Assembly: GCA_016699405.1 (NCBI GenBank)
Contig: CP064972.1
Span: forward strand, 2,077,501-2,141,500
Length of the DNA: 64,000 nt
Source: Holophagales bacterium
Lineage (GTDB): Bacteria > Acidobacteriota > Thermoanaerobaculia > Multivoradales > JAGPDF01
Direction: 5' to 3'
Shown here in pieces: positions 1 through 7,624 of this stretch. A program made the position numbers and the translations under genes. A model generated the notes under the pieces. That model was not told the origin of the DNA and searched no databases. It was given only the letters and a program-made list of their open reading frames with translations. Positions within the stretch are counted from its first letter, which is position 1. The number at the start of each line of letters is the position of its first letter.

Positions 1-236
1 AACCTCGTGCGAATGCGCCGCAGATTGGAGGCCGCGACATTGCCACGAGGCACGAGAGAGAGGAATCAACGATCGGGCTCGTGGGCGACATCGCAGGGAG
101 AAACATGGTGCTCCGGTCATCTGGGTCGTCTCGATCGCCCTTCTGCTATGCGCTCGGCGGCATGGCAGGGCGGTTCTCAGCAGCCTCGTGGGCGCCAAGT
201 GTTCCAGACGGGGCCTCCGGAAGGGGAGACTGCTAG

Positions 237-749
237 ATGCCAGACCAGGTTCTCGCAGCAGTCATAGGCGCGGTTGCTGGCCTTCTTGGAGCTATTGTCG
301 GCGCCGTGACGGCTGGCTTCGCAACCAAGTCACTCGAGGAGAAGAAGTGGCGGCGCGACCAGTCGGAGCGCTTGCGCGATCTTCGACGCGAGGTTTACAG
401 CCGCTTCCTCTCTGCGGTCGGCGAGATGATCGAGCAGCGCGCAAGGGGCCAGGAACCTACGCCGGACTCGCGAGCCAGGTTCCTCTCAGCGCTCGCCGAC
501 ACCGAGATACTCTCCACAGATCCCGTTCGCAGGGCGGCGATAGGGTTCGCCGGCGTCGTGGGGTCAGTTGTTGTCAACGGCAACCACGAAGCCTTTCCTA
601 CCGACGCCTATGCTATTCGTCGCATCGAGCTCCTTAGCGCCGTCAAGCTGGAACTCGGCATCGCCTCTGGAACCGAGGGTCAGTTCGGCACAATTCGCCC
701 TGCCACCTCCTATGAGGGGGCCCCGTCAAGTAACCCCTTCGCAGGGTGA
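237..749 (+). CDS. Hypothetical protein with N-terminal membrane anchor
   Basis: A 170-residue protein of unknown function. Residues about 5-27 form one Ala/Gly/Val-rich hydrophobic helix. A strongly charged helical stretch follows (about 30-70, rich in E, K and R), then a soluble tail. The layout suggests a bitopic protein with a cytoplasmic coiled or helical domain. A GGGGAG lies about 10 bases before the ATG. Codon use is less GC-biased than in the rest of the window, as for the next two genes, which fits horizontally acquired DNA. I recognise no family. Confidence 0.55.
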   Translation: MPDQVLAAVIGAVAGLLGAIVGAVTAGFATKSLEEKKWRRDQSERLRDLRREVYSRFLSAVGEMIEQRARGQEPTPDSRARFLSALADTEILSTDPVRRAAIGFAGVVGSVVVNGNHEAFPTDAYAIRRIELLSAVKLELGIASGTEGQFGTIRPATSYEGAPSSNPFAG

Positions 750-1115
750 CGTTTGTGTCCTCGCGGGAGACTCCATTTGTTCGATCCCTTGCGCACGACG
801 CGCGGCTGGCCCCTTCACGCAGCAGCAGGCCATTGAGTTCGCCACGGAGAAGTATTTCAACTGCCCTGATATCGCCGATCAGGGGGCTCAGACTCTGGAT
901 GAACTGGCGGTGTAGATTCTGGGCCAGCCCCGTTTGTTCTTCTGGTGGACCTGAAGAACGAGTCGAGATGGTCCAAGATTGGGGAGGGCGCGGAATGCTT
1001 CGCTGCAGGCGGCAACACCCGCTCACCCTCCCTTTGGCTCACTGAATGCGCCCCCGGCTCGGCAAGCGAGTGTAGCGCCTGAGTTCCCTTCCGGAGGACG
1101 GCCAGGAGATCTTCG
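750..1115. other. Intergenic stretch without a supported gene
   Basis: This 366-base stretch lies between two unrecognised genes. Short frames exist, but none has both a credible start and family-like sequence. The tail of one frame that ends at 915 reads like protein but has no ribosome site of its own. An AGGAG at 1104-1108 serves the gene that starts at 1116. Confidence 0.5.
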
Positions 1116-1760
1116 ATGGCCCTATTTACGCCGCGCGGACTCAAGCTTAGGTTGCCAATTGACTATGTGTTTCCACTCTTGCAGCGCCTACATCCTAGAG
1201 TATCGGCATTCAAGGTCCTGCAGACGACCGAGGCAATGGAGAGCCTCCCGGCGGCGTGGTCGTTCGGACTCGGTCTCATCGCCTTTTGGAATCTTTGGGG
1301 GCCGACAGCAATCGCAATCGCGGTTGGCACTGTGTGCGTGTTCGTTCACATCTCTCGGATCAGTGGGTTTCCGGTAAGTGGAGTACTGGTGGAGCCAGCG
1401 CGGATCTACTCGCTACTAAGCGGGTACGGCCTGCTGTTCATTCTCTTGTTGGGCATCGGTTGGTGGAAGTGCGGTTGGCGCGGCGTGGCAGCGTACTTGG
1501 CAGGCAGAGTTGGCGCTGGCGCAGTGAACAGCGCCCTGGTGTCTTGGCGATCGCGCAAGGTCCTTGCTGCCGGAGGTCCGGCCCTCACCCAGTCGGAGTT
1601 GTCGTTCTTCGCTGCATTTGTCTACCACGCCGCGAGGGTTGGTGCTGCTGGAAGTCTCGAACTTCAAGATGGGGAGACAGTTGAAGAGTCGTGGCTCCCT
1701 GCTTTTCGTCGACTCGAGCTTGAGTGGCCGGAGGTCTCAGCCCGATTCACGCCCGACTAG
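1116..1760 (+). CDS. Hypothetical multi-pass membrane protein
   Basis: A 214-residue protein with hydrophobic segments at about 46-80 (long enough for one or two passes) and about 97-120, followed by a possible short pass and a soluble C-terminal third rich in acidic residues. An AGGAG 7 bases before the ATG supports the start. No catalytic motif or known domain is apparent. It sits in the lower-GC left edge among other orphans and just upstream of a transposase remnant, so recent transfer is plausible. Function unknown. Confidence 0.55.
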   Translation: MALFTPRGLKLRLPIDYVFPLLQRLHPRVSAFKVLQTTEAMESLPAAWSFGLGLIAFWNLWGPTAIAIAVGTVCVFVHISRISGFPVSGVLVEPARIYSLLSGYGLLFILLLGIGWWKCGWRGVAAYLAGRVGAGAVNSALVSWRSRKVLAAGGPALTQSELSFFAAFVYHAARVGAAGSLELQDGETVEESWLPAFRRLELEWPEVSARFTPD

Positions 1761-1876
1761 GCCAGACTCTCGATGGGTCTCACCCTCCCGTCGCAGGGCG
1801 AAAACTCGATCGGTTGCGCGCAAAGAGAAGGCCGAGTTGCTTGTGTACGCCTCGTCTCCTGATCCCCTGCGGTAGC

Positions 1877-2030
1877 TTAGACGACGCTGGCCATGAGCAG
1901 TTCCACGACTTGGAACGAATTCACGATGTGCCAGAGCGCGACGAGCGGCTTTCGGGTGAGGGCGACGACGGTGACCTTACGCAGTCTCGGGCAGGAGGGA
2001 CTACCGAGGCGCTTCCGGTGCCAGCGGGTC
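1877..2030 (-). pseudogene. Probable IS110-family transposase C-terminal remnant
   Basis: The minus strand reads ...LRKVTVVALTRKPLVALWH... and ends in TAA at 1877-1879. IS110/IS116-type transposases end with a similar segment (RKVAxVALARKLLxALW). No catalytic N-terminal half is found upstream: the frame runs into unrelated sequence and then into the antisense of the next gene. I read this as a decayed insertion-sequence fragment of about 50 codons. The short match leaves chance similarity possible. Confidence 0.42.
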
Positions 2031-2132
2031 CAGACTCCTGGGCAACAGCGAACCAATCGGCGACAGCGGCACACTTACGCTTAGCCTTTTCTCAATCCTC
2101 TTCGGCGACCGATCACTCTGTGAGGTGAGGCG

Positions 2133-3437
2133 ATGCTCCTCTATCCGCACTGGCTTGATGGCGAGTTCGTGAGGATCTGCTCGGGGGCGAGCGGGCCGAA
2201 TCAGAAGACTCTCGACATGATCCGAGCGCTGAAGGTGCACGCGCTCCTCGGTACACGGTTCGTATTGAGTGATGTTCAGGTATTCGACAGTGCAGCAGTT
2301 CTCGAGCTGTTCAGACACAAGCAGGCACGAAAATTCCTAAAGGCGAACAAGGATTTCCTCGACCTGAGAGTGGACCCTGCGAGCGAGCTTGGCGAGACGC
2401 CTTATGCCCTATCAGCGAGGGGCCTACTTCGGACTCAGAGTGCGGGTTGGGTATCGTCGCTGTTCGTGAACGATCCGACCCCGGTCCGGCGATTGGCGGA
2501 AGAGATTCTCACCCAGATCGTGAAGGAGGGGAACTTTGACCTCGCGCGCGGGAGCGCCGTCCTTGGTGCATATCCGGAAGAACGGAAGTGGCTCGCCGCC
2601 ATTCGGAAGGCAGTTCATCACTTCGGGGCGGTCGACACTCCGGAGCGCCTCGTCGCAGCGCACGGAGAGCGCCATACATACTATGGGTATCTCCGCCGCT
2701 CTTTGGAGAGAATCGGCCCAGAGTCGCCCGATGACCGTCGTGCTGTCGAAGAAGCCCTCGAGTTCATCGACTCAGCAATCGAAGACCCTCAGGCGAGGAA
2801 CGCGAGATCGCGAGTTCGGTCTTGCCTCGACAGAATCTCGGACCCGAAGAAGCAGGCTCGTGTTTGGAACACCGTGGTTCAGGCCTGGAACTACGCAACC
2901 CAGCGGACCCTGAAGCCGGAAGGCGGCTCGGCCGGTTGGCTTCCGGGAGCGCCGTCTCTTGCGCCTTATCTTGATACGGTAACGGATGTGCTCGTACCAG
3001 TGGACTACGCTTCGTTGAACCTCTCGCTACTCCCGAGTGTCACACCTGTTGCTCTCCTTTGCAACGTCGACAGAGTCTCCTGGAAGGCGATAAGCAAGGT
3101 GCGCAAAGAGACGACTTCGACCATGATCGCGCTATCGCTTGCAAGGAGCCGTGGCGACGCCCAGGAACGCATCGATTGCTTGCAGCAGCACGTTCGGGCG
3201 GTCGCGGGGGTCCTGCACCCGCCCATGAAAACCAACCCGGTCGAGTTCACGGCAAAGGTCGCCGGCCTCGCGTTGGCCACTTTTGGGGGTGAGGCGTTGA
3301 CTGGCCAGCGAGTTGCCTCCTTCCTTGTTGGAATCGCAGGTGCCGCAGCAGTGGCTTGGGAGCACAGCGAGCCGTGGCGCCGCCGCCGCGCCCTTGCGGG
3401 TACATTGACGAGGATTGCCGAGGGCCCGAATCCGTGA
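2133..3437 (+). CDS. Hypothetical soluble protein, coupled to a Nudix-like gene
   Basis: A 434-residue protein that I cannot assign. It looks mostly alpha-helical, with many Arg/Asp/Glu-rich stretches, and has no signal peptide. One Gly/Ala-rich hydrophobic segment near the C-terminus (about 398-415) could be a membrane anchor. A purine-rich site (GAGGTGAGG) precedes the ATG closely. Its stop overlaps the GTG start of the following Nudix-like gene (GTGA at 3434-3437), so the two are probably translated together and may work together. Position in the lower-GC edge suggests accessory DNA. Confidence 0.6.
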   Translation: MLLYPHWLDGEFVRICSGASGPNQKTLDMIRALKVHALLGTRFVLSDVQVFDSAAVLELFRHKQARKFLKANKDFLDLRVDPASELGETPYALSARGLLRTQSAGWVSSLFVNDPTPVRRLAEEILTQIVKEGNFDLARGSAVLGAYPEERKWLAAIRKAVHHFGAVDTPERLVAAHGERHTYYGYLRRSLERIGPESPDDRRAVEEALEFIDSAIEDPQARNARSRVRSCLDRISDPKKQARVWNTVVQAWNYATQRTLKPEGGSAGWLPGAPSLAPYLDTVTDVLVPVDYASLNLSLLPSVTPVALLCNVDRVSWKAISKVRKETTSTMIALSLARSRGDAQERIDCLQQHVRAVAGVLHPPMKTNPVEFTAKVAGLALATFGGEALTGQRVASFLVGIAGAAAVAWEHSEPWRRRRALAGTLTRIAEGPNP

Positions 3438-4336
3438 GTGAGGATCGAATTCCCGAGCACCTCGAGCTCGGCGGGGCCATCGAGCTCGTGCGCTGCGCCG
3501 ACCTCCGGGCCGGATGGTCCGTGGCAGACGTTCGAGCGACCTACAGTCCGGAGCGGTTCAGCCTTCCTGCCGGGCTCGCGACGCTCCGAGAGGCGTGGCG
3601 AGAACGGAACCCGCAGGAGCGCAGTGATCCGAAGTTGGCTTGGCGCGAGTTCCGCCGCGATGAGCGAGGCCGGCTCGTTTGCAGCTTGCAGCCTACGGCA
3701 TGGGACGAGGTGCGGCCTCTTCACGAGAGCCCGCCTTCCGACCTCGCCAAAGTCTTGAAGCGCTTGCCTCAGGGCTATGAGATGTTGGTGCCGAACATCG
3801 GCGTCGTCCACGTGATTGTCGCGACGAGCGACGGGTGGATCCTCGCAATTCGACGGAGCGACTCGCTCCACTACCATCCGGGCGCCTGGAGCGCGACCTA
3901 CGAGGAGGGGCTGGATCCCAGCGACCTCGATGCCGATGGAGTCTTTCATCGGGCAGCGCGGCGCGGGCTCGCGGAAGAGCTGGTGCCCGGTGCCGAGCAG
4001 ATGAGCCTCGATGCGTTCCGCGTCGTGTCCGTGATCTTCGAACGGCCCATCGTCAACCCTGCCGCCGTCGTCATCGCGAACCTGCCGATGACGCAGCGCG
4101 AGATTCTCAAGCGACCGCCGTCGGATGAGCTCGATGCGTCGTCCGTCCTGGCGATTCCGCTGGATGAGAAGGTCCTCGGCGATGTCGTTGCCTCCTCGGT
4201 CCCGGACCTTGGGTCTCGATCGGGGAAATGGCATCCGACGGCGCGGTACCGCCTGCTCGTGGCACTTGCCCACTTCTTTGGTGAGGAAGCGGCCGCCGCA
4301 GCGGAACGGCGGATTTCGAGCCGAGCGGGATCTTGA
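3434..4336 (+). CDS. Nudix-like hydrolase domain protein
   Basis: A 300-residue protein. The GTG at 3434 was chosen because it overlaps the upstream TGA. The N-terminal ~110 residues are not recognised. From about residue 117 the sequence resembles a Nudix fold: a strand pair ending in WILAIRRS, then at about 155-190 a loop and helix ending RRGLAEELVPG. That matches the shape of the Nudix box (G x5 E x7 REUxEExGU), with RGLAEEL in place of RELxEEL. The glycine of the box and part of the metal-binding set are less clear, so activity on a nucleoside diphosphate-linked substrate is an inference. Confidence 0.6.
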   Translation: MSEDRIPEHLELGGAIELVRCADLRAGWSVADVRATYSPERFSLPAGLATLREAWRERNPQERSDPKLAWREFRRDERGRLVCSLQPTAWDEVRPLHESPPSDLAKVLKRLPQGYEMLVPNIGVVHVIVATSDGWILAIRRSDSLHYHPGAWSATYEEGLDPSDLDADGVFHRAARRGLAEELVPGAEQMSLDAFRVVSVIFERPIVNPAAVVIANLPMTQREILKRPPSDELDASSVLAIPLDEKVLGDVVASSVPDLGSRSGKWHPTARYRLLVALAHFFGEEAAAAAERRISSRAGS

Positions 4337-4607
4337 TCCGTCGGCCTTGAGCAGCCTCTGCGGTCCTTGATGGCTGCGCCTCGCGATGCCTCTGATGTGG
4401 GCGACCCTCCAGACATCGCTCGCTTCTGACTTGGCAGGTCTCGCCGCGCCAACTTCGGGGCCGAGCGACTGGCCCACCGCGAGTGTCTCCGGGCGCTCGA
4501 GCTGGGGAGATTGAATAGATCCCCCACCCGGGCCGGGAAGCCGATGTTGCGGCGCGGTTGCGCCTTCCTGGCAGAATGGCTAGCATCAGCTCCAGAGGAG
4601 ACGGCAG

Positions 4608-4823
4608 ATGACGGCTCGAACGGGAAAGCGAGCGACGAAAGGCCTCCGGCCGACCGGTGCTGACGCGTTCGTCATCACATCGAGCGGGAGCGTCATGGTC
4701 AACACGCGACTGCTGATGCAGGCCGAGCGGCCCCGCCGTGTGGCCGCGCTCGTCCGAGAGCTTCGGCGCCGGGGTCAGAGCCTCTCTTTCGAAGGTCCGG
4801 ACGTCGCCAAGGTGAACTGCTAG
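4608..4823 (+). CDS. Small hypothetical basic protein
   Basis: A 71-residue Arg/Lys-rich product with no hydrophobic segment or known motif. A GGAGAC-type purine run precedes the ATG. It ends 25 bases before the next gene on the same strand, so both may share a transcript. Short length and high Arg content mean it could be a spurious frame. Confidence 0.4.
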   Translation: MTARTGKRATKGLRPTGADAFVITSSGSVMVNTRLLMQAERPRRVAALVRELRRRGQSLSFEGPDVAKVNC

Positions 4824-4848
4824 TCGGACCTGACGGCGGGGCAGTCCA

Positions 4849-5691
4849 GTGCCCTCGAACCTCCTCGCCTTCCTCCCGCTGCTTGCGGGCTATCTGTTCC
4901 TGCACAGTTCCTACCGTTTCCGATTCCGGGCGAAGACCCTCGAAGGGCATCGGCTGGTCTTCGAGACCGCCATCGCGGGGTTCGGCCTCTTCGGCCTCGC
5001 ACGCGGGCTGGTGCTGCTCTTCCGCTCGATGCCGTTCGGGGAGCGGCTCATCGACGCGTGGACGCTCATCGCGGGGGACTCGCCCTTCTTCGGCACGGCG
5101 GCGGTTTGCCTGCTCATGGCTCCGCTCGCGGGAGTCGGACTGAACCTCGCTTCGGCGGCGTGGCAGGTGCGCGAAGTGCTGGCGGCAGACTGGCCGGGAG
5201 CCGCTGCGGAAGGGTCCGAAGGTGCGGTAGGAGGGGCGAAGGGCAGCGACGGCCGAGAGGTCGGCCGCCTTGGTCTGAGAGAGGCGTTCCGGCTGGGGCT
5301 CGTCCGGGCGCGGTCTGAAGCGCTGGCGGCTGCGCTCGAGGGGACGAAGAGCGAGCTCAAGGCGTTCCTCTTCAGGGCCGCCGAACGGGCACAGGAGGAC
5401 GAGATGATGGTCCTCCTGACGATGAAGGACCGCAAGGTCTACGTCGGATGGGTCGTGGACTCGCCGACCCCGGACCGCAATGAGCTCGACCTCGCCATCC
5501 TTCCGGCCTTCAGCGGGTATCGCCGAGCGGACAACCTCAAGGTCGAGCTCAACACGACCTATCCCGTCGACGAGTACGGCAACACGCTCGACGAGGAGGA
5601 TTTCATCGTCGTGCTCGGCCTCGCCGACATTGCGAGCGCCCGGTACTTCGACGACCTCGTCTTCAAGTCGTTGTTCCCGCCGGCGGGGTAG
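4849..5691 (+). CDS. Three-pass membrane protein with C-terminal cytoplasmic domain
   Basis: A 280-residue protein starting at GTG. Hydrophobic segments lie at about 4-20, 38-58 and 75-102. A linker rich in Gly, Ala and Glu follows, then a soluble domain (about 155-280) with short beta-type segments around MKDRKVYVGWVV and ending with a repeated DEEDF-type acidic patch. The arrangement of short N-terminal membrane part plus beta-rich tail resembles DUF6338-like proteins, but I cannot confirm that. Function unknown. Confidence 0.55.
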   Translation: MPSNLLAFLPLLAGYLFLHSSYRFRFRAKTLEGHRLVFETAIAGFGLFGLARGLVLLFRSMPFGERLIDAWTLIAGDSPFFGTAAVCLLMAPLAGVGLNLASAAWQVREVLAADWPGAAAEGSEGAVGGAKGSDGREVGRLGLREAFRLGLVRARSEALAAALEGTKSELKAFLFRAAERAQEDEMMVLLTMKDRKVYVGWVVDSPTPDRNELDLAILPAFSGYRRADNLKVELNTTYPVDEYGNTLDEEDFIVVLGLADIASARYFDDLVFKSLFPPAG

Positions 5692-5882
5692 CGGAAGGCG
5701 CCGGAGTGCCTCTGGCGGCCCGCCTCGAAACGCTCGCGGCAATCTCACCAAGCCGACCCTCGCCTCGGGCGTGTACCAGGACATCGAGGCCCTGGTCAGG
5801 GCCCTTGGCGGCGCGGTGACCGAGGGCGCTAAGCTGACGGAATTCGAGGCTCCGACTCCGACGGCGTGGTCCGGGAGGACTT

Positions 5883-6269
5883 GTGCGCGAAGAGATTCGA
5901 CTCGAGGTGAGGCTGGCAGGCTATGTGCGACGCGACGGACGGCAGTGGGTCGCCGTGTGTCCGGCGGTCGGCGTGGCCTCGCAGGGGCGAGACCGAGCCG
6001 ACGCCGAGCGTTGCCTGCAGCAGGCGGTCGAGATCTGGTTCGACAGCTGCATCGAGCGCGGGACCCTCGAGCAGGCGCTACGCGAGTGCGGGTTTCGGCC
6101 GGTCGCCTGGGCGGATTCCGTCGCCTCGGCCGTCGGCGAGAGCGTGGTGCACTCGCGTCGGCCGGTGGCCGAGACGGTCCTCGGCGCCGAGTTCTCGCTT
6201 CAGGTTTCGCTCCCCGCCTACCAGGCTGCGGAGCTTCTCGATCGCGGCGTCGGCGGCTCCGCGGCCTGA
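5883..6269 (+). CDS. HicB-like antitoxin
   Basis: A 128-residue protein starting at GTG with GGAGG 3-8 bases upstream. The N-terminal half (about 5-70) has the HicB partial RNase-H-like pattern: a strand-rich start with RRDGRQWVAVCPAVGV, then ASQGRDRADAERCLQQAVEIWF. HicB proteins bind and neutralise HicA mRNA-cleaving toxins and repress their own operon. The C-terminal ~50 residues carry no clear DNA-binding motif. The order is antitoxin first, toxin second. The toxin partner (6273-6533) carries a nonsense codon, so this antitoxin may now lack an active target. Confidence 0.6.
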   Translation: MREEIRLEVRLAGYVRRDGRQWVAVCPAVGVASQGRDRADAERCLQQAVEIWFDSCIERGTLEQALRECGFRPVAWADSVASAVGESVVHSRRPVAETVLGAEFSLQVSLPAYQAAELLDRGVGGSAA

Positions 6270-6272
6270 TCG

Positions 6273-6533
6273 ATGCGCGTCTCCTGGCAGGAGCTCGAGA
6301 AGATCTGCCTCCTGCTCGGTTGCGCTCCGGGCCGGGTCAAGGGCGACCACCTGATCCTGACGCGGGCCGGAATGGCGCGTCCGGTCGTGATCAAGATGGA
6401 TCGGGACCTGGGCGAGGACGTCATTCGCACCAAAATGTAGACGCTCGGCATCGACCGCAAGCGCTTCGAGCAACTCCTGAACCAGATTCGTGGCGTGCGC
6501 GGAGAGGCGCGCAAGACGAAACCAGCCAAGTGA
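6273..6533 (+). pseudogene. HicA-like toxin interrupted by an amber codon
   Basis: The ATG is 3 bases after the hicB-like stop. The frame reads like HicA of the WRELEKV type: VSWQELEKICLLLGC, a G-D-H at the place of the G-S-H active site, then RPVVIKM. At 6438-6440 a TAG stops it after 55 codons. In the same frame the sequence continues TLGIDRKRFEQLLNQ for another 30 codons to TGA at 6531-6533, matching the usual HicA C-terminus (xLGxxRxxFxxLL). In relatives the stop position tends to be Lys, so AAG to TAG is the likely change. The resulting toxin would lack its last third. Confidence 0.6.
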
Positions 6534-6558
6534 GGCGCGCGCGAGCGCGGCCCCTGCC

Positions 6559-7455
6559 CTACGCCAACGACCCGGCGGCGTAGAAGCGGTCGAGGCGTTC
6601 GTCTTTTTCGACGAAGCGGTCGCGCAGCCAGTCGGCGAGGGCCTCGGGGGCGGCGGGGAGCTCGTCGAGGGCGTAGCGGCGGACGTGGAGGTGGACCTCG
6701 CGCATCTCGCCCTTGGCCCACTGCCAGAGCGTTGGCAGGCCGTCGACATAGCCGATCGTCACGTCGTAGACCGCCGAGACATGGCCGCGCAGGCCGGTGA
6801 CCGAGGCGACGAACCCCTTGGCGCGCGGCAGCAGCACGTGGCGCGGCACGGCGAGGGCGTGCTCGGCGGCGTAGCGGCGGGCATGGGCGAGCTTCTCGGC
6901 CGAGAGACGCGTCCCTTCGGAGAAGGAGATCAGCCAGAGCGGCACGCGGCCGGAGGTCACGCGGTGGAAGGTGCGCTCGATCCGCCGCCGGTCGGCCGTC
7001 CAGTCGCGCTTGACGAAGAGGCAGTCGAGGAACGCCATCCCCCAGCCGACCCCCGGGACGTACTTGAGCGAACTCTTGACGAACCACTTCAGGTCGCCGA
7101 GCCGACGCTCGCGCCGGGCGAGGAGGAAAAGCGCCTGGACGTCGGTCATCGACTGGTGGTTGGCGATCAGCACGGCGTTCTCGTCGGCCGGCAGGGCGTC
7201 GCCGCTGATCACCACGCGGGTGCGGTGGAGCGAGAGCGTCGTGCGGGCGCACCAGCCCCAGAAGCGGTCGGCCGACCAGCGGTTCACCCGGCGGAACGAG
7301 CGGCGCGAGAACGGCCGCAGGGCGAGGCTCGAGGTCTGCAGCAGGTTGATCGCCAGGAGCGAGCCGACGAGCGAGACCGCGACCACGGCGCCGCGCACGC
7401 TCTTGCCGATTTCGCGAAGCCAGGTGGAGCGCGGGCGCAGCGGCGGCAGCGGCAT
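6559..7455 (-). CDS. PlsC-type 1-acylglycerol-3-phosphate acyltransferase
   Basis: A 298-residue enzyme that would transfer an acyl group to the sn-2 position of lysophosphatidate (or a related lysolipid) at the inner membrane. A hydrophobic N-terminal segment (about 21-40) anchors it. The catalytic NHxxxD motif is NHQSMTD, with H100 and D105, and the second conserved block is FSEGTR at about 178-183. The remaining domain matches the long PlsC subfamily seen in YihG-like proteins. It is convergent with the broken hicA-like gene and stands alone, so its exact lipid substrate is not given by context. Confidence 0.85.
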   Translation of the reverse strand: MPLPPLRPRSTWLREIGKSVRGAVVAVSLVGSLLAINLLQTSSLALRPFSRRSFRRVNRWSADRFWGWCARTTLSLHRTRVVISGDALPADENAVLIANHQSMTDVQALFLLARRERRLGDLKWFVKSSLKYVPGVGWGMAFLDCLFVKRDWTADRRRIERTFHRVTSGRVPLWLISFSEGTRLSAEKLAHARRYAAEHALAVPRHVLLPRAKGFVASVTGLRGHVSAVYDVTIGYVDGLPTLWQWAKGEMREVHLHVRRYALDELPAAPEALADWLRDRFVEKDERLDRFYAAGSLA

Positions 7456-7624
7456 GGCGAAAGCCTAGCGCCGCGCCGCGCGCGGCTCGTCGCGTTCCGT
7501 CGGCAGCGCGTCATGCCCGTGTCAGGAATCGGTCAGATCCGGGAGTCCCCTCCGGCGAACGGATGCGGTAGCGTCGCAGGATCCGCCGGCGGACGGCCGC
7601 GCGGCAGCTCTGGGGAGACGGACG

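Noticed and set aside
1..236. Short plus-strand frame from position 7
   Set aside because: No ribosome site, Arg/Gln/Ser-rich composition and no family resemblance. Nothing else is seen in this stretch.
568..915. 115-codon frame whose tail looks protein-like
   Set aside because: It overlaps the gene at 237-749 and lacks a ribosome site. The short plausible tail is not enough to call a gene.
4337..4607. Possible gene or regulatory RNA between the Nudix-like gene and the small basic protein
   Set aside because: No coding-quality frame and no strong hairpin with a recognisable RNA pattern.
6438..6440. Stop-codon readthrough or recoding at the HicA-like amber codon
   Set aside because: No hairpin or pyrrolysine-type context is evident, and TAG ends other genes in the window (for example 18451 and 39045). 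A nonsense mutation is simpler.
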